From the NCBI GenBank assembly GCA_913058555.1, contig CAJXRJ010000254.1:1-9411 (forward strand): DNA of 9,411 nt, read 5' to 3'. Under the pieces are notes generated by a model. That model ran no database searches. It had not been told where the DNA came from and saw only the letters and a program-made list of their open reading frames with translations. The translations under genes and the position numbers were made by a program. Positions 1-6,915 of the stretch are shown piece after piece; positions within the stretch are counted from its first letter, which is position 1, and each line of letters begins with the position of its first letter. The stretch comes from an uncultured bacterium. Its GTDB lineage: Bacteria; Planctomycetota; UBA1135; GCA-002686595.

Positions 1-35
1 AGTCTCGTGGGCTCGGAGATGTGTATAACAGACAG
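1..35 (+). other. Nextera read-2 adapter and Tn5 mosaic end (artefact)
   Basis: Bases 2-35 match the Illumina Nextera transposase read-2 adapter, with the 19-base Tn5 mosaic end at 17-35. There is one mismatch: position 29 is C where the standard mosaic end has G. This is library sequence, not genome. Any open frame starting at about position 21 is adapter-derived and should not be annotated. Confidence 0.97.
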
Positions 36-37
36 CC

Positions 38-1507
38 GGGGGCCTCGCCCGCCTCGATCCAGCGGAGGTTCTTGGCGACTTCTGGCGCGCCTTTGAGGGT
101 GACGCGGAAAAACATTCCATCGAGTCCTTCGACCGTTGGGTCGAGGGCGTCTGGGATGCGCCCGAAGGGCCGGCCGCGAAGCTCCAGGACTTGGCTTCCA
201 TCACCAAGGAAGGGGCCGGACGCCGGTTGACCCTGGACGGGCCGGGATTCGCGGGTCGCGGCGAGCTCTTCGTCAAACCTCGGCGGTGGGCGGCGACCGA
301 GTACGCCCTTGCGGCGGAAGATCTTTCCTGTGTCCTGTGCCACGTCCACATCGACGGGGCCCTCGCCCCGGCAAGCGCCTGGAGCAGCGTCCAGCCCGCC
401 GCCCACCAGGGCAAACAAGTCTCGATCACGGGGGGGCTGGTCACGGGATCCCGGGATGCGCTCTTCGACGATCCTTCTGTCAATCTGCGGGCCCTGCGAA
501 GGGCCTCAGGCTCCCTGGAGGCCCCCCGGGGCCGCATCGTGTCCCCCGAGGGCGTCCAGGGCGACGGCTCCTCGATTCGTTTGGTCGACAAGGTGGGTGG
601 GCACGTGGAGCTAGTCGGAAGCGAGGCGCACCCCATTCGTATCGAAGGCAACCTCGTCATCGAAGGGGACCTTGTGCTGCGCGGGGCCTACCGCGGGGAG
701 GGCATGCTCTTCGTCGATGGGAACATCTATCTTCCGAGCGGCATCCGGGCCCTCGATCAGGGCAGCTTGACGCTGGTGGCCCTGGGGAGTGTGCTCGTGG
801 GGGACGTGCTCAGGCCACGGTACGACGAGAGCCTCGCCGTGACCGGTGGTCCGGACGGCAGCTTTGGCTTCTTGTTGGAGTGCCTCGCGAGATTCAATCA
901 CACCAGGGGCGGACGATCGCCCCTCGGCTGGTCCCCTGGACAGCCTGCCTACCGGCTCCAAGGGCCTCGGGCCTCGGGGGACTGGTACGACCCCGCGCTT
1001 GAGCCCCTCAGCGCCCAGGCCATGCCCGTGGGGCCGGCTCTCCTCGGCAACGGCGAGCCGTGGATCGACTTCGAGTCCCTCCGGGAGCCCATGGGGACCA
1101 CACGCGGGTTGACCCTCGACGCCTCCATCCTGGCCCAGGTGGCCTTCGTCGCGGTGGCCTCTGGCCTTCGAACGATCCACGAGCGACCCGGCTCGAACCC
1201 CAGCCGCATCGCAGCGGGCGCTGTGCCGCCCGGTGCGATGCTCGTTCGGGGCTCCATCGCCGCCTCCCATGCCGCGATCCATGCGCCGTCGGGTCTTCGA
1301 ATGATCGATTTCCTCGTCCCACGCGCGATGCTGAGCGAGGCCTTCAGCGGCGGCATCGAGGCTGTGATTGAGTCCATCACGGGGGAGGGGTCGACGCTTC
1401 GATCGATGGGAACTGGAACCGTGATCCCCGGCGTCTCGGTGATGCAGAGGGGCCCCCGGGCTAGACTGCGCGCACCGAGCGAAACGCGCCCGGCCCCCGG
1501 ACGATGA
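38..1507 (+). CDS. beta-rich hypothetical protein with a CxxCH motif, 5'-truncated
   Basis: The frame is open from the adapter junction to a TGA at 1505-1507, giving 489 residues without the N-terminus. The real start lies outside the window; the TTG at 191 is merely an internal codon, since the coding frame continues upstream of it with plausible protein sequence. Residues about 189-236 alternate hydrophobic and polar residues with regular glycines (IEGNLVIEGDLVLRG, then MLFVDGNIYLPSGI), which suggests stacked beta strands such as a beta-helix. This style occurs in polymer-forming or pilus-associated (PilX-like) hypothetical proteins, from memory only. Residues 98-102 (nt 329-343) read CVLCH, a CxxCH c-type heme consensus that could also be a structural Cys/His site. 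The following sequence is rich in Gly, Ala and Pro with no evident enzyme motif. The stop overlaps the ATG of the downstream phosphodiesterase gene by four bases, so the two are probably translationally coupled. Function is unknown. Confidence 0.85.
   Translation, partial: GGLARLDPAEVLGDFWRAFEGDAEKHSIESFDRWVEGVWDAPEGPAAKLQDLASITKEGAGRRLTLDGPGFAGRGELFVKPRRWAATEYALAAEDLSCVLCHVHIDGALAPASAWSSVQPAAHQGKQVSITGGLVTGSRDALFDDPSVNLRALRRASGSLEAPRGRIVSPEGVQGDGSSIRLVDKVGGHVELVGSEAHPIRIEGNLVIEGDLVLRGAYRGEGMLFVDGNIYLPSGIRALDQGSLTLVALGSVLVGDVLRPRYDESLAVTGGPDGSFGFLLECLARFNHTRGGRSPLGWSPGQPAYRLQGPRASGDWYDPALEPLSAQAMPVGPALLGNGEPWIDFESLREPMGTTRGLTLDASILAQVAFVAVASGLRTIHERPGSNPSRIAAGAVPPGAMLVRGSIAASHAAIHAPSGLRMIDFLVPRAMLSEAFSGGIEAVIESITGEGSTLRSMGTGTVIPGVSVMQRGPRARLRAPSETRPAPGR
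1504..1507 (+). other. ATGA stop/start overlap (translational coupling)
   Basis: The TGA of the beta-rich protein gene shares bases with the ATG of the first phosphodiesterase gene. The preceding 15 bases are C-rich and contain no Shine-Dalgarno-like purine block, so re-initiation by the terminating ribosome is the likely way this start is used. Confidence 0.75.
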
Positions 1508-3675
1508 TTCAGACCTCCCTTTTTCGGCTCTTGGCCTTCGCTTCCCTCGCGCTGCTCATAACCCAGCCGGCCTTTGGCTATATCGGCCCGGGCGCGGGTT
1601 TTGCGGCCGCTGGCTCGGTGATGGTGCTCCTCGGCACCTTCCTGCTCGCCTTCGGCATCATTCTGATCTGGCCACTCAAGGCCGCGGTGAAGCTCGTTTC
1701 CCGGCGCGGCAAGGGTCGAGCCAAGGTCAAGCGCGTCGTGGTCATCGGCCTCGATGGGTTCGACCCCAAGATGGCGGCCAAGTACCGGGACTCCATGCCG
1801 AACTTCGCGGCCCTTGAGAAAGAGGGCTGCCATTCCGAGCTGGGGACGTCGATTCCGTCGATCTCCCCGGTGGCCTGGTCGACGTTCGCGACCGGCGTCG
1901 ACGCAAGCCGGCACAACATCTACGACTTCTTGACCCGTGATCCATGCTCGTACATGCCGGTGCTTTCGAGCACGGACACGCGCATGGTCCCGCGCAACAT
2001 CAACCTCGGGTTCGCCAAGGTCCCCTTCGGCCAGCGCGCCGTCTACAAGATCCTCCAGAAGAGCCAGCCCTTCTGGAAGCTCCTAGGCGCGAACCACGTC
2101 TGGTCCTCGATCGTGCGCGTGCCGATCACGTTCCCGCCCCAGAAGTTCAAGAACGGCACGTTGCTCTCGGGCATGTGTGTCCCGGACCTCCAGGGAACCC
2201 AGGGCAGCTTCAGTTTCTACACAACGGACGAGTCCAAGCTTGGTGCGGCCACGGGCGGACAGCGATTCCGTCTCGCGCGCCGTGGGAATTCCATCGCATC
2301 GAACTTCAAGGGGCCTCCGGGCGCCGACGGGATCTCCATGAAGTGCCCGTTCGAGGTCGAGATGGACGAGGAAGCCGAACAGGCCACGATCACGATCGGC
2401 AATGAAAGCGCCACGGTTGGCATCGGCGAGTACACCCCGTGGATGGAAGTCCCGTTTGACGGCGTGCAGGGCATCGCGCGCCTGCGCATCCAGCGTTGGG
2501 ACGCGGAGCACATCAGTATCTACGTGACTCCGATCAACATCGACCCGGAGTCCCCGGCGATGCCGATCAGCCATCCGTTCGTGTACTCGATCTACCTGGC
2601 GAAGATGCTCGGTAAGTACGCGACGCTCGGGCTCGCGGAGGACACCTGGGCGCTCAACGAGAGGGTGATCGACGAGCAGGCTTTCCTCGATCAGTCGTAC
2701 CTGATCTTCGAGGAGCGCAAGAAGCAGCTCTGGGACGTGCTTGAGAAGACCAAGAAGGGCTTCGTCACGGTCGTGTTCGATACGACGGACCGCGTGAGCC
2801 ACATGTTCTGGCGCTACCTCGAGCCGGACCATCCCGCGAACGCGGACAAAGACACGGAGAACTTCAAGGACGTCATTCCGAAGCTCTATGCGGACGCCGA
2901 CGGTTTGATCGGCGAGGTGCGTGAGAAGCTCGGCAACGATCCTGACACGCTCCTCATGGTGGTCTCCGACCATGGATTCTGCTCCTTCCAGCGCGGCGTC
3001 AACCTCAATGCGTGGCTGAGGGACGAGGGTTACCTCGTGCTCAAGGACGGCGCGGAGACGTCCGGCGACTGGTTCGAGAAAGTCGACTGGGAGAAGACAC
3101 GTGCCTTCACCCTTGGCCTCACGGGCATCTTCATCAATCGCAAGGGCCGTGAGCGGCTTGGTCAGGTGGAGAAGGGGCCGGAAATGGACGCGCTCTGCGC
3201 CGAGATCAAGGGCAAGCTCGAAGCCCTGCTGGATCCCAAGTCCGGGGACCCGGCGATCAACGAGATCTTCCTGACTTCGGAGGTCCACGACGGGCCCTAC
3301 GCGGACATGGCACCGGAGCTGCTCGTGGGCTACCACCGTGGATTCCGCCACTCCTGGGACTGCGCCGTGGGCGCCGTTTCCAAGGAGATCTTCACTGACA
3401 ACACCAAGAGCTGGTCCGGTGACCACTGCGTGGACCCGCGGCTGGTTCCCGGCGTCTTTTGGTCCAACCGGCCCATTGACGTCGAGGACCCGACCCTGGC
3501 CGACATCGCGCCGACGGTTCTCGACCTGTTTGGAGTGGAAGCTCCGACCTATATGAAGGGCCGCCGGCTCTTCGGCGCTGGCCCCAGGGGCGCCCAGCCA
3601 GGCGCCGCCAGCGAAAGAGATGCCTCCGATCGCTCCGCTGCGCAGCAGCCAGCCCCGACAACGACCGAATCATGA
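1504..3675 (+). CDS. membrane-anchored alkaline-phosphatase-superfamily phosphodiesterase (paralogue A)
   Basis: This 723-residue protein belongs to the type I phosphodiesterase/nucleotide pyrophosphatase branch (PF01663-like) of the alkaline phosphatase superfamily, which uses two metal ions and a Ser/Thr nucleophile. Residues 1-25 are a signal-peptide-like or first membrane segment ending AFG, followed by a YIGPGAG motif (26-32) and a second hydrophobic segment (about 33-56). A dense Lys/Arg stretch (59-77) leads into the catalytic domain. By family comparison the expected ligands are all present: D84 (GLDGFD), S121 as probable nucleophile (SPVAWS), D429 and H433 (DRVSH), D489-H490 (SDHGF) and H641 (GDHCVDP). 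The last ~30 residues are a low-complexity Ala/Pro/Ser/Thr tail. Where family members usually have His-Gly it has H137-N138. It overlaps both neighbouring genes by four bases. The substrate is unknown; nucleotide, lipid-linked or glycan phosphoesters are all possible. The positive charges after the second segment predict a cytoplasmic catalytic domain, which is unusual for this superfamily. Confidence 0.9.
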   Translation: MIQTSLFRLLAFASLALLITQPAFGYIGPGAGFAAAGSVMVLLGTFLLAFGIILIWPLKAAVKLVSRRGKGRAKVKRVVVIGLDGFDPKMAAKYRDSMPNFAALEKEGCHSELGTSIPSISPVAWSTFATGVDASRHNIYDFLTRDPCSYMPVLSSTDTRMVPRNINLGFAKVPFGQRAVYKILQKSQPFWKLLGANHVWSSIVRVPITFPPQKFKNGTLLSGMCVPDLQGTQGSFSFYTTDESKLGAATGGQRFRLARRGNSIASNFKGPPGADGISMKCPFEVEMDEEAEQATITIGNESATVGIGEYTPWMEVPFDGVQGIARLRIQRWDAEHISIYVTPINIDPESPAMPISHPFVYSIYLAKMLGKYATLGLAEDTWALNERVIDEQAFLDQSYLIFEERKKQLWDVLEKTKKGFVTVVFDTTDRVSHMFWRYLEPDHPANADKDTENFKDVIPKLYADADGLIGEVREKLGNDPDTLLMVVSDHGFCSFQRGVNLNAWLRDEGYLVLKDGAETSGDWFEKVDWEKTRAFTLGLTGIFINRKGRERLGQVEKGPEMDALCAEIKGKLEALLDPKSGDPAINEIFLTSEVHDGPYADMAPELLVGYHRGFRHSWDCAVGAVSKEIFTDNTKSWSGDHCVDPRLVPGVFWSNRPIDVEDPTLADIAPTVLDLFGVEAPTYMKGRRLFGAGPRGAQPGAASERDASDRSAAQQPAPTTTES
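3672..3675 (+). other. ATGA stop/start overlap (translational coupling)
   Basis: The TGA of paralogue A overlaps the ATG of paralogue B. No Shine-Dalgarno-like site precedes it, so coupled re-initiation is likely and would tie the two enzymes' synthesis rates together. Confidence 0.75.
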
Positions 3676-5792
3676 CCCTTCCCCGCTGGACGGCCTATGT
3701 GGCCCTCGCTGTGATCGCCATCTTGTTCGCTTCGGCGATCCCGAAGCGATCCAAGTCGACCGATCCGACCGCGGCCCGGGCTGCCCAGGCGCGATCCAGC
3801 GCCCACCTTGCGGAGTCGAAGTATCCCCGGGTAGTGGTGCTCGGCATCGACGGCATGGACCCCGACATCCTTCGGGACGTCATGGAACGTCATCCGGATG
3901 GCATGGCGAACTTCCATCGCCTGGCGAAGATGGGCCAGGGCGTGCGGGAACTCGGAACGTCGACGCCGCCCCAGAGCCCCGTCGCTTGGTCGAACTTCAT
4001 CACGGGGCGCGGCCCCGGCGGCCATGGCGTCTTCGACTTCATTCATCGTGATCCGAAGACCTACGACATCATCGCTTCGACGGTGACGTCGGAGCCCGGC
4101 GGTTCCGTGGGAATCCCCCTCACGGGCTTCAAGGTTCCGACCGGCGGCAGCTCTGAATCGAATCGCACGGGACGGGCCTTCTGGTCCATCCTCGGCGACA
4201 ACGGCGTGCCTGCGGACCTCTACCGCATGCCGATCAACTACCCCGTAGAGCCCGCCAACGGCGTGAGTTTCCCTGGCATGTTGACGCCTGCGCTGGACTC
4301 GGCGTACGGCATGTACACGCTCTTCACCACCGATCCACCGACGCGGACCGAGACGTCCGGCGGCAGGTTCCGCGCCGTGCGTTTGCGCGATGGTGCGATC
4401 CGGACCCAGCTCGAAGGTCCCGTCAACCCGCTCCGGGATGGCGACCCCACCGCCACGGTGCCCCTCACGATCTACGTCGACGAAGATGCCGACGCTGCGA
4501 TTCTTGAGCTCGGGGACGAGCGGGTGGTCATGGAGCCCGGGCAGTGGTCGCGATTTGTCCCCGTGACCTTCGGCATGCTGCCGGGGGGGGCGATGGATCT
4601 CTCCGGCATCGTGCGCTTCAAATTGAAGAGCCTCTCCCCGGAATTCGCGCTCTACGCATCGCCCGTGAACTTCGACCCGTCGAACCCCGCGGACACGATC
4701 TCCCTCCCCGAAGACGCCTCCGCGGACCTGGCGGAAGCCATCGGCCCCTACTTCACCCAGGGCATGGCCGAAGAGGTTTCTGCTCTGAAAGACCTCGCGT
4801 TCACCGACGCCGAGTTCATGGAGCAAGCGGACCTTGTGTACCGCGAGCGGGGCCGCATGCTCGACTACGCCCTCGAGCGATACACGGCCAAGAAGGACGG
4901 CGGCCTGCTGTTCTTCTACGTGTCGTCCGTGGACCTCGCCATGCACATGATGTGGCGTCACAGCGATCCTGAGCATCCGTTCTTCCAACCGGAGATCGCG
5001 GACGAGGACTCGAGCTGGTGGTCCGACCGTGACGGGACCACGTGGCGCAACGTGATCGACGACCTCTACCTGAAGATGGATCCGCTCCTTGGCAAGGTGC
5101 TGGACCAGGTGGGGGATGACACGCTTGTCATGGTCATGAGCGACCACGGCTTTGCGCCTTACCGCCGCAAGTTCAGCCTCAATACTTGGCTGCTTGAGAA
5201 TCGGTACCTCGTCCTGAAGGACGGGCGCAGCCGCGAGAAAGAAGAGAACGATCCCGGCCTCGTCCCGGTCTCCATCGCCAGCGCGGTGGATTGGTCCAAG
5301 TCCAAGGCGTACGGCATCGGCTTCAACGGCCTCTATCTGAATCTGAAGGGTCGCGAGGCCGAGGGCATCGTGGAGCCGGGTGCCGAGGCGGAGATGCTGC
5401 TCGCCGAGCTCAAGGGGCGCCTCGAGGCCCTCGACGACCAGGGCCGACGGGTGGTGATTAGCGCGGACCTCGCCTCGGAGGTCTACGCCGGCGGCGAGCG
5501 ACTCGCCGAGGCCCCCGACGTTGTGGTGGGCTACAATTCGGGCTACGGGAACTCGGACGAGGCCACCCAGGGCCGCATCCCCGCCCGGGTCTTCACCGAT
5601 AATCTCGGGGGCACGTTCAACGGAAGCCATCTCATGCACCCCAGCGTCGTGAACGGCGTCCTTCTCACCAACGCGAAGGTCGGCCTCGCCGATCCCAAGC
5701 TCGAAGACCTCACGGTCACCCTCCTCCGTGCGTATGGCGTGGAGCCCGATCCCAAGATGGTCGGCCGCGACATCCTCATTCCCATCCGTTAG
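3672..5792 (+). CDS. membrane-anchored alkaline-phosphatase-superfamily phosphodiesterase (paralogue B)
   Basis: This 706-residue enzyme is a divergent tandem paralogue of the gene just upstream, sharing the same motif order and overall length. Residues about 8-23 form one hydrophobic segment (signal anchor), followed by a charged, Ala-rich linker (25-50). The two-metal site is complete by family comparison: D60 (GIDGMD), S102 as probable nucleophile (SPVAWS), D421 and H425 (DLAMH), D491-H492 (SDHGF) and H653 (GSHLMHP). H118-G119 keeps the canonical His-Gly that paralogue A has lost. Unlike A it has no YIGPGAG motif, no second membrane segment and no Ala/Pro/Ser/Thr tail. Between the two halves of the active site (about residues 200-340) lies an insert with beta-type sequence, shared with A. 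Start choice rests on the ATGA overlap and the hydrophobic N-terminus. It probably hydrolyses or transfers a phosphodiester or phosphomonoester; the substrate is not deducible. A run of eight G (4583-4590) lies within the gene, but the frame stays open across it. Confidence 0.9.
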   Translation: MTLPRWTAYVALAVIAILFASAIPKRSKSTDPTAARAAQARSSAHLAESKYPRVVVLGIDGMDPDILRDVMERHPDGMANFHRLAKMGQGVRELGTSTPPQSPVAWSNFITGRGPGGHGVFDFIHRDPKTYDIIASTVTSEPGGSVGIPLTGFKVPTGGSSESNRTGRAFWSILGDNGVPADLYRMPINYPVEPANGVSFPGMLTPALDSAYGMYTLFTTDPPTRTETSGGRFRAVRLRDGAIRTQLEGPVNPLRDGDPTATVPLTIYVDEDADAAILELGDERVVMEPGQWSRFVPVTFGMLPGGAMDLSGIVRFKLKSLSPEFALYASPVNFDPSNPADTISLPEDASADLAEAIGPYFTQGMAEEVSALKDLAFTDAEFMEQADLVYRERGRMLDYALERYTAKKDGGLLFFYVSSVDLAMHMMWRHSDPEHPFFQPEIADEDSSWWSDRDGTTWRNVIDDLYLKMDPLLGKVLDQVGDDTLVMVMSDHGFAPYRRKFSLNTWLLENRYLVLKDGRSREKEENDPGLVPVSIASAVDWSKSKAYGIGFNGLYLNLKGREAEGIVEPGAEAEMLLAELKGRLEALDDQGRRVVISADLASEVYAGGERLAEAPDVVVGYNSGYGNSDEATQGRIPARVFTDNLGGTFNGSHLMHPSVVNGVLLTNAKVGLADPKLEDLTVTLLRAYGVEPDPKMVGRDILIPIR

Positions 5793-5814
5793 TCCTCTCT
5801 CTCCCCTTCGGTTC

Positions 5815-6012
5815 ATGTTCGGATCCGCCAACAAGGTCAAGATCGACCCCGAGCTCCTCGTTCGCATCAAGCAGATCGCTGAGGTCGCTGGTTACGCGTC
5901 CCACGAAGAGTTCATTCATCACGTGCTCGAGCGTGAGCTCGCACAGTTCGACGAAGCCGGCTCTGACGCCGACATCACCGAGAAGCTGAAAGGCCTCGGA
6001 TACATCTCGTAG
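5815..6012 (+). CDS. small ribbon-helix-helix-like protein with C-terminal LGY motif
   Basis: The protein has 65 residues. A longer in-frame extension back to 5728 would overlap the upstream enzyme by 65 bases and encode unrelated sequence, so the ATG at 5815 is preferred; it lies 22 bases after the upstream stop. Residues 6-10 (NKVKI) could form a beta strand, 12-25 a first helix and 29-44 a second helix with a GYASHEEF turn, the layout of a ribbon-helix-helix (MetJ/Arc type) fold. A short charged helix then leads to LKGLGYIS at the very end. Related-looking LxxLGY endings are familiar from the C-termini of many bacterial sulfatases, themselves alkaline phosphatase superfamily enzymes (from memory). 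It could be a DNA-binding autoregulator of the operon or a non-DNA-binding adaptor for the adjacent enzymes. No operator-like repeat was found beside it. The spacer before it is pyrimidine-rich with no ribosome binding site. Confidence 0.8.
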   Translation: MFGSANKVKIDPELLVRIKQIAEVAGYASHEEFIHHVLERELAQFDEAGSDADITEKLKGLGYIS

Positions 6013-6066
6013 CTCCGCCTCGCTTCCCCCCTGGCCTTTCCTGGGCCACCACCCGGATCCTGACCC

Positions 6067-6915
6067 TTGGACGCGATCAACCGCGCCGTCACCGCGTTCT
6101 TCAACGTGGTCCTGACGCCCCTCGAAGCCGTGGGCGACGAATTCGCGCTGCTGTTTATCAGCGGCGTGTTCGGCGTTTTGGCCCTCTGGATCTTCAAGCA
6201 CATCTCATGGCAGAAGGGGATCAAGGAGACGAAGAACAAGATCAAGGGGCACCTGATCGAGATTCGCCTCTACCAAGACGACCTCGCGGTGGTCTCCAAG
6301 GCGATCGGCAAGGTCCTCTTCAGGAACCTGCAGTACCTCCTGCTGAACTTCGGACCGTTCATCCCGCTCGCGATCCCCTTTGCCTTGGTGGCGGCCCAGA
6401 TGGTCGTGCGCTACGGCTTTGAGCCAGCGCCGGTGCAGCATCCGACCCAGCTAGAGGCTGCCGGAGACGGCCAGACCCTCGTCATCGAAGGCACTTCGGA
6501 AGCCATCGCCTCCCTCGAGGTCGACCTGCCCGAAGGCCTCTCGGCGATCTCACCCTTGGTGAGGATCCCTTCCCAGGGCAACGCCGCGATCGAGTTCGTG
6601 GCCGAGAAGTCTGGCGTGCACATCGTGACGATTCGTTCCGGCGGCTCGGAGATCGAGAAGAAGATCGCCGTGGGCGCGGAATCGGACCTGCGGGCGATGC
6701 AGGACCGGCGCGTCTCCAGCCAGTTCGAGGCGGTCCTTTGGCCCGCCGAGGACACCCTCGCCGGAACCGGCCTCGACGTCATTCGGTTCCGTTATCCCGA
6801 GAGCGACCTGGGCTGGCTCCCGTTGTCCGGGCCCTTTGGAGTTCTCATGGTCTTCATTTTGGCCTCGATGGTCGTCGGGTTCATCTTCCTCAAACCCCTC
6901 GGGGTGCAGATTTGA
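6067..6915 (+). CDS. EMC3/TMCO1-like (DUF106-type) membrane protein with large beta domain
   Basis: The protein has 282 residues starting at TTG 6067; an in-frame TGA at 6061-6063 rules out any earlier start. Membrane segments are predicted at about 24-43, 96-113 and 257-276. The region between the first two (44-95) is rich in Lys/Arg (for example QKGIKETKNKIKGH) and helical or coiled-coil-like, so it should be cytoplasmic. Residues about 118-250 form a beta-rich domain that should then face the periplasm, and the C-terminus returns to the cytoplasm. Segment one, a charged helical hairpin and two further segments resemble the EMC3/TMCO1/DUF106 group of the Oxa1/YidC insertase superfamily. I recall similar uncharacterised bacterial proteins of about this length with the same VRIP-type beta domain and C-terminus, but cannot verify it here. 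A role in inserting or handling membrane partners, perhaps the neighbouring enzymes, is inference. Its stop overlaps the next start. Confidence 0.85.
   Translation: MDAINRAVTAFFNVVLTPLEAVGDEFALLFISGVFGVLALWIFKHISWQKGIKETKNKIKGHLIEIRLYQDDLAVVSKAIGKVLFRNLQYLLLNFGPFIPLAIPFALVAAQMVVRYGFEPAPVQHPTQLEAAGDGQTLVIEGTSEAIASLEVDLPEGLSAISPLVRIPSQGNAAIEFVAEKSGVHIVTIRSGGSEIEKKIAVGAESDLRAMQDRRVSSQFEAVLWPAEDTLAGTGLDVIRFRYPESDLGWLPLSGPFGVLMVFILASMVVGFIFLKPLGVQI
6912..6915 (+). other. TTGA stop/start overlap (translational coupling)
   Basis: The TGA of the EMC3-like gene overlaps a TTG that begins the HD-domain gene. This TTG gives a protein of the expected length for a small alarmone hydrolase; frames reaching further upstream run deep into the membrane-protein gene and encode unrelated sequence. 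Confidence 0.65.

Noticed and set aside
21..230. Small open frame beginning in the left adapter
   Set aside because: Its start codon lies in the Nextera mosaic end, so it is an artefact.
136..1002. A 288-codon open frame on the plus strand overlapping the first gene in another frame
   Set aside because: The product is Arg/Gly/Pro-rich low-information sequence, while the competing frame encodes a coherent beta-rich protein and runs from the junction to the coupled stop.
949..1914. A 321-codon open frame on the minus strand across the first gene junction
   Set aside because: It spans two real plus-strand genes and their overlap; composition and lack of motifs indicate a shadow frame.
2083..3426. 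A 447-codon open frame on the minus strand inside paralogue A
   Set aside because: It is the antisense shadow of the phosphodiesterase, with the same biased composition and no motifs.
4583..4590. Run of eight G that might mark an assembly frameshift
   Set aside because: The frame continues on both sides with family-consistent sequence, and the downstream active-site motifs stay in frame.
3549..5870. A 773-codon open frame on the minus strand covering the whole of paralogue B
   Set aside because: It is antisense to a gene with a complete catalytic motif set, and its product is His/Arg/Val-rich without any recognisable motif. Long antisense frames are expected opposite GC-rich genes.
6032..6048. 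Possible hairpin TGGCC / GGCCA with a 7-base loop in the spacer before the EMC3-like gene
   Set aside because: The stem is only five pairs, with no T tract and no extension; it is expected by chance in GC-rich sequence.
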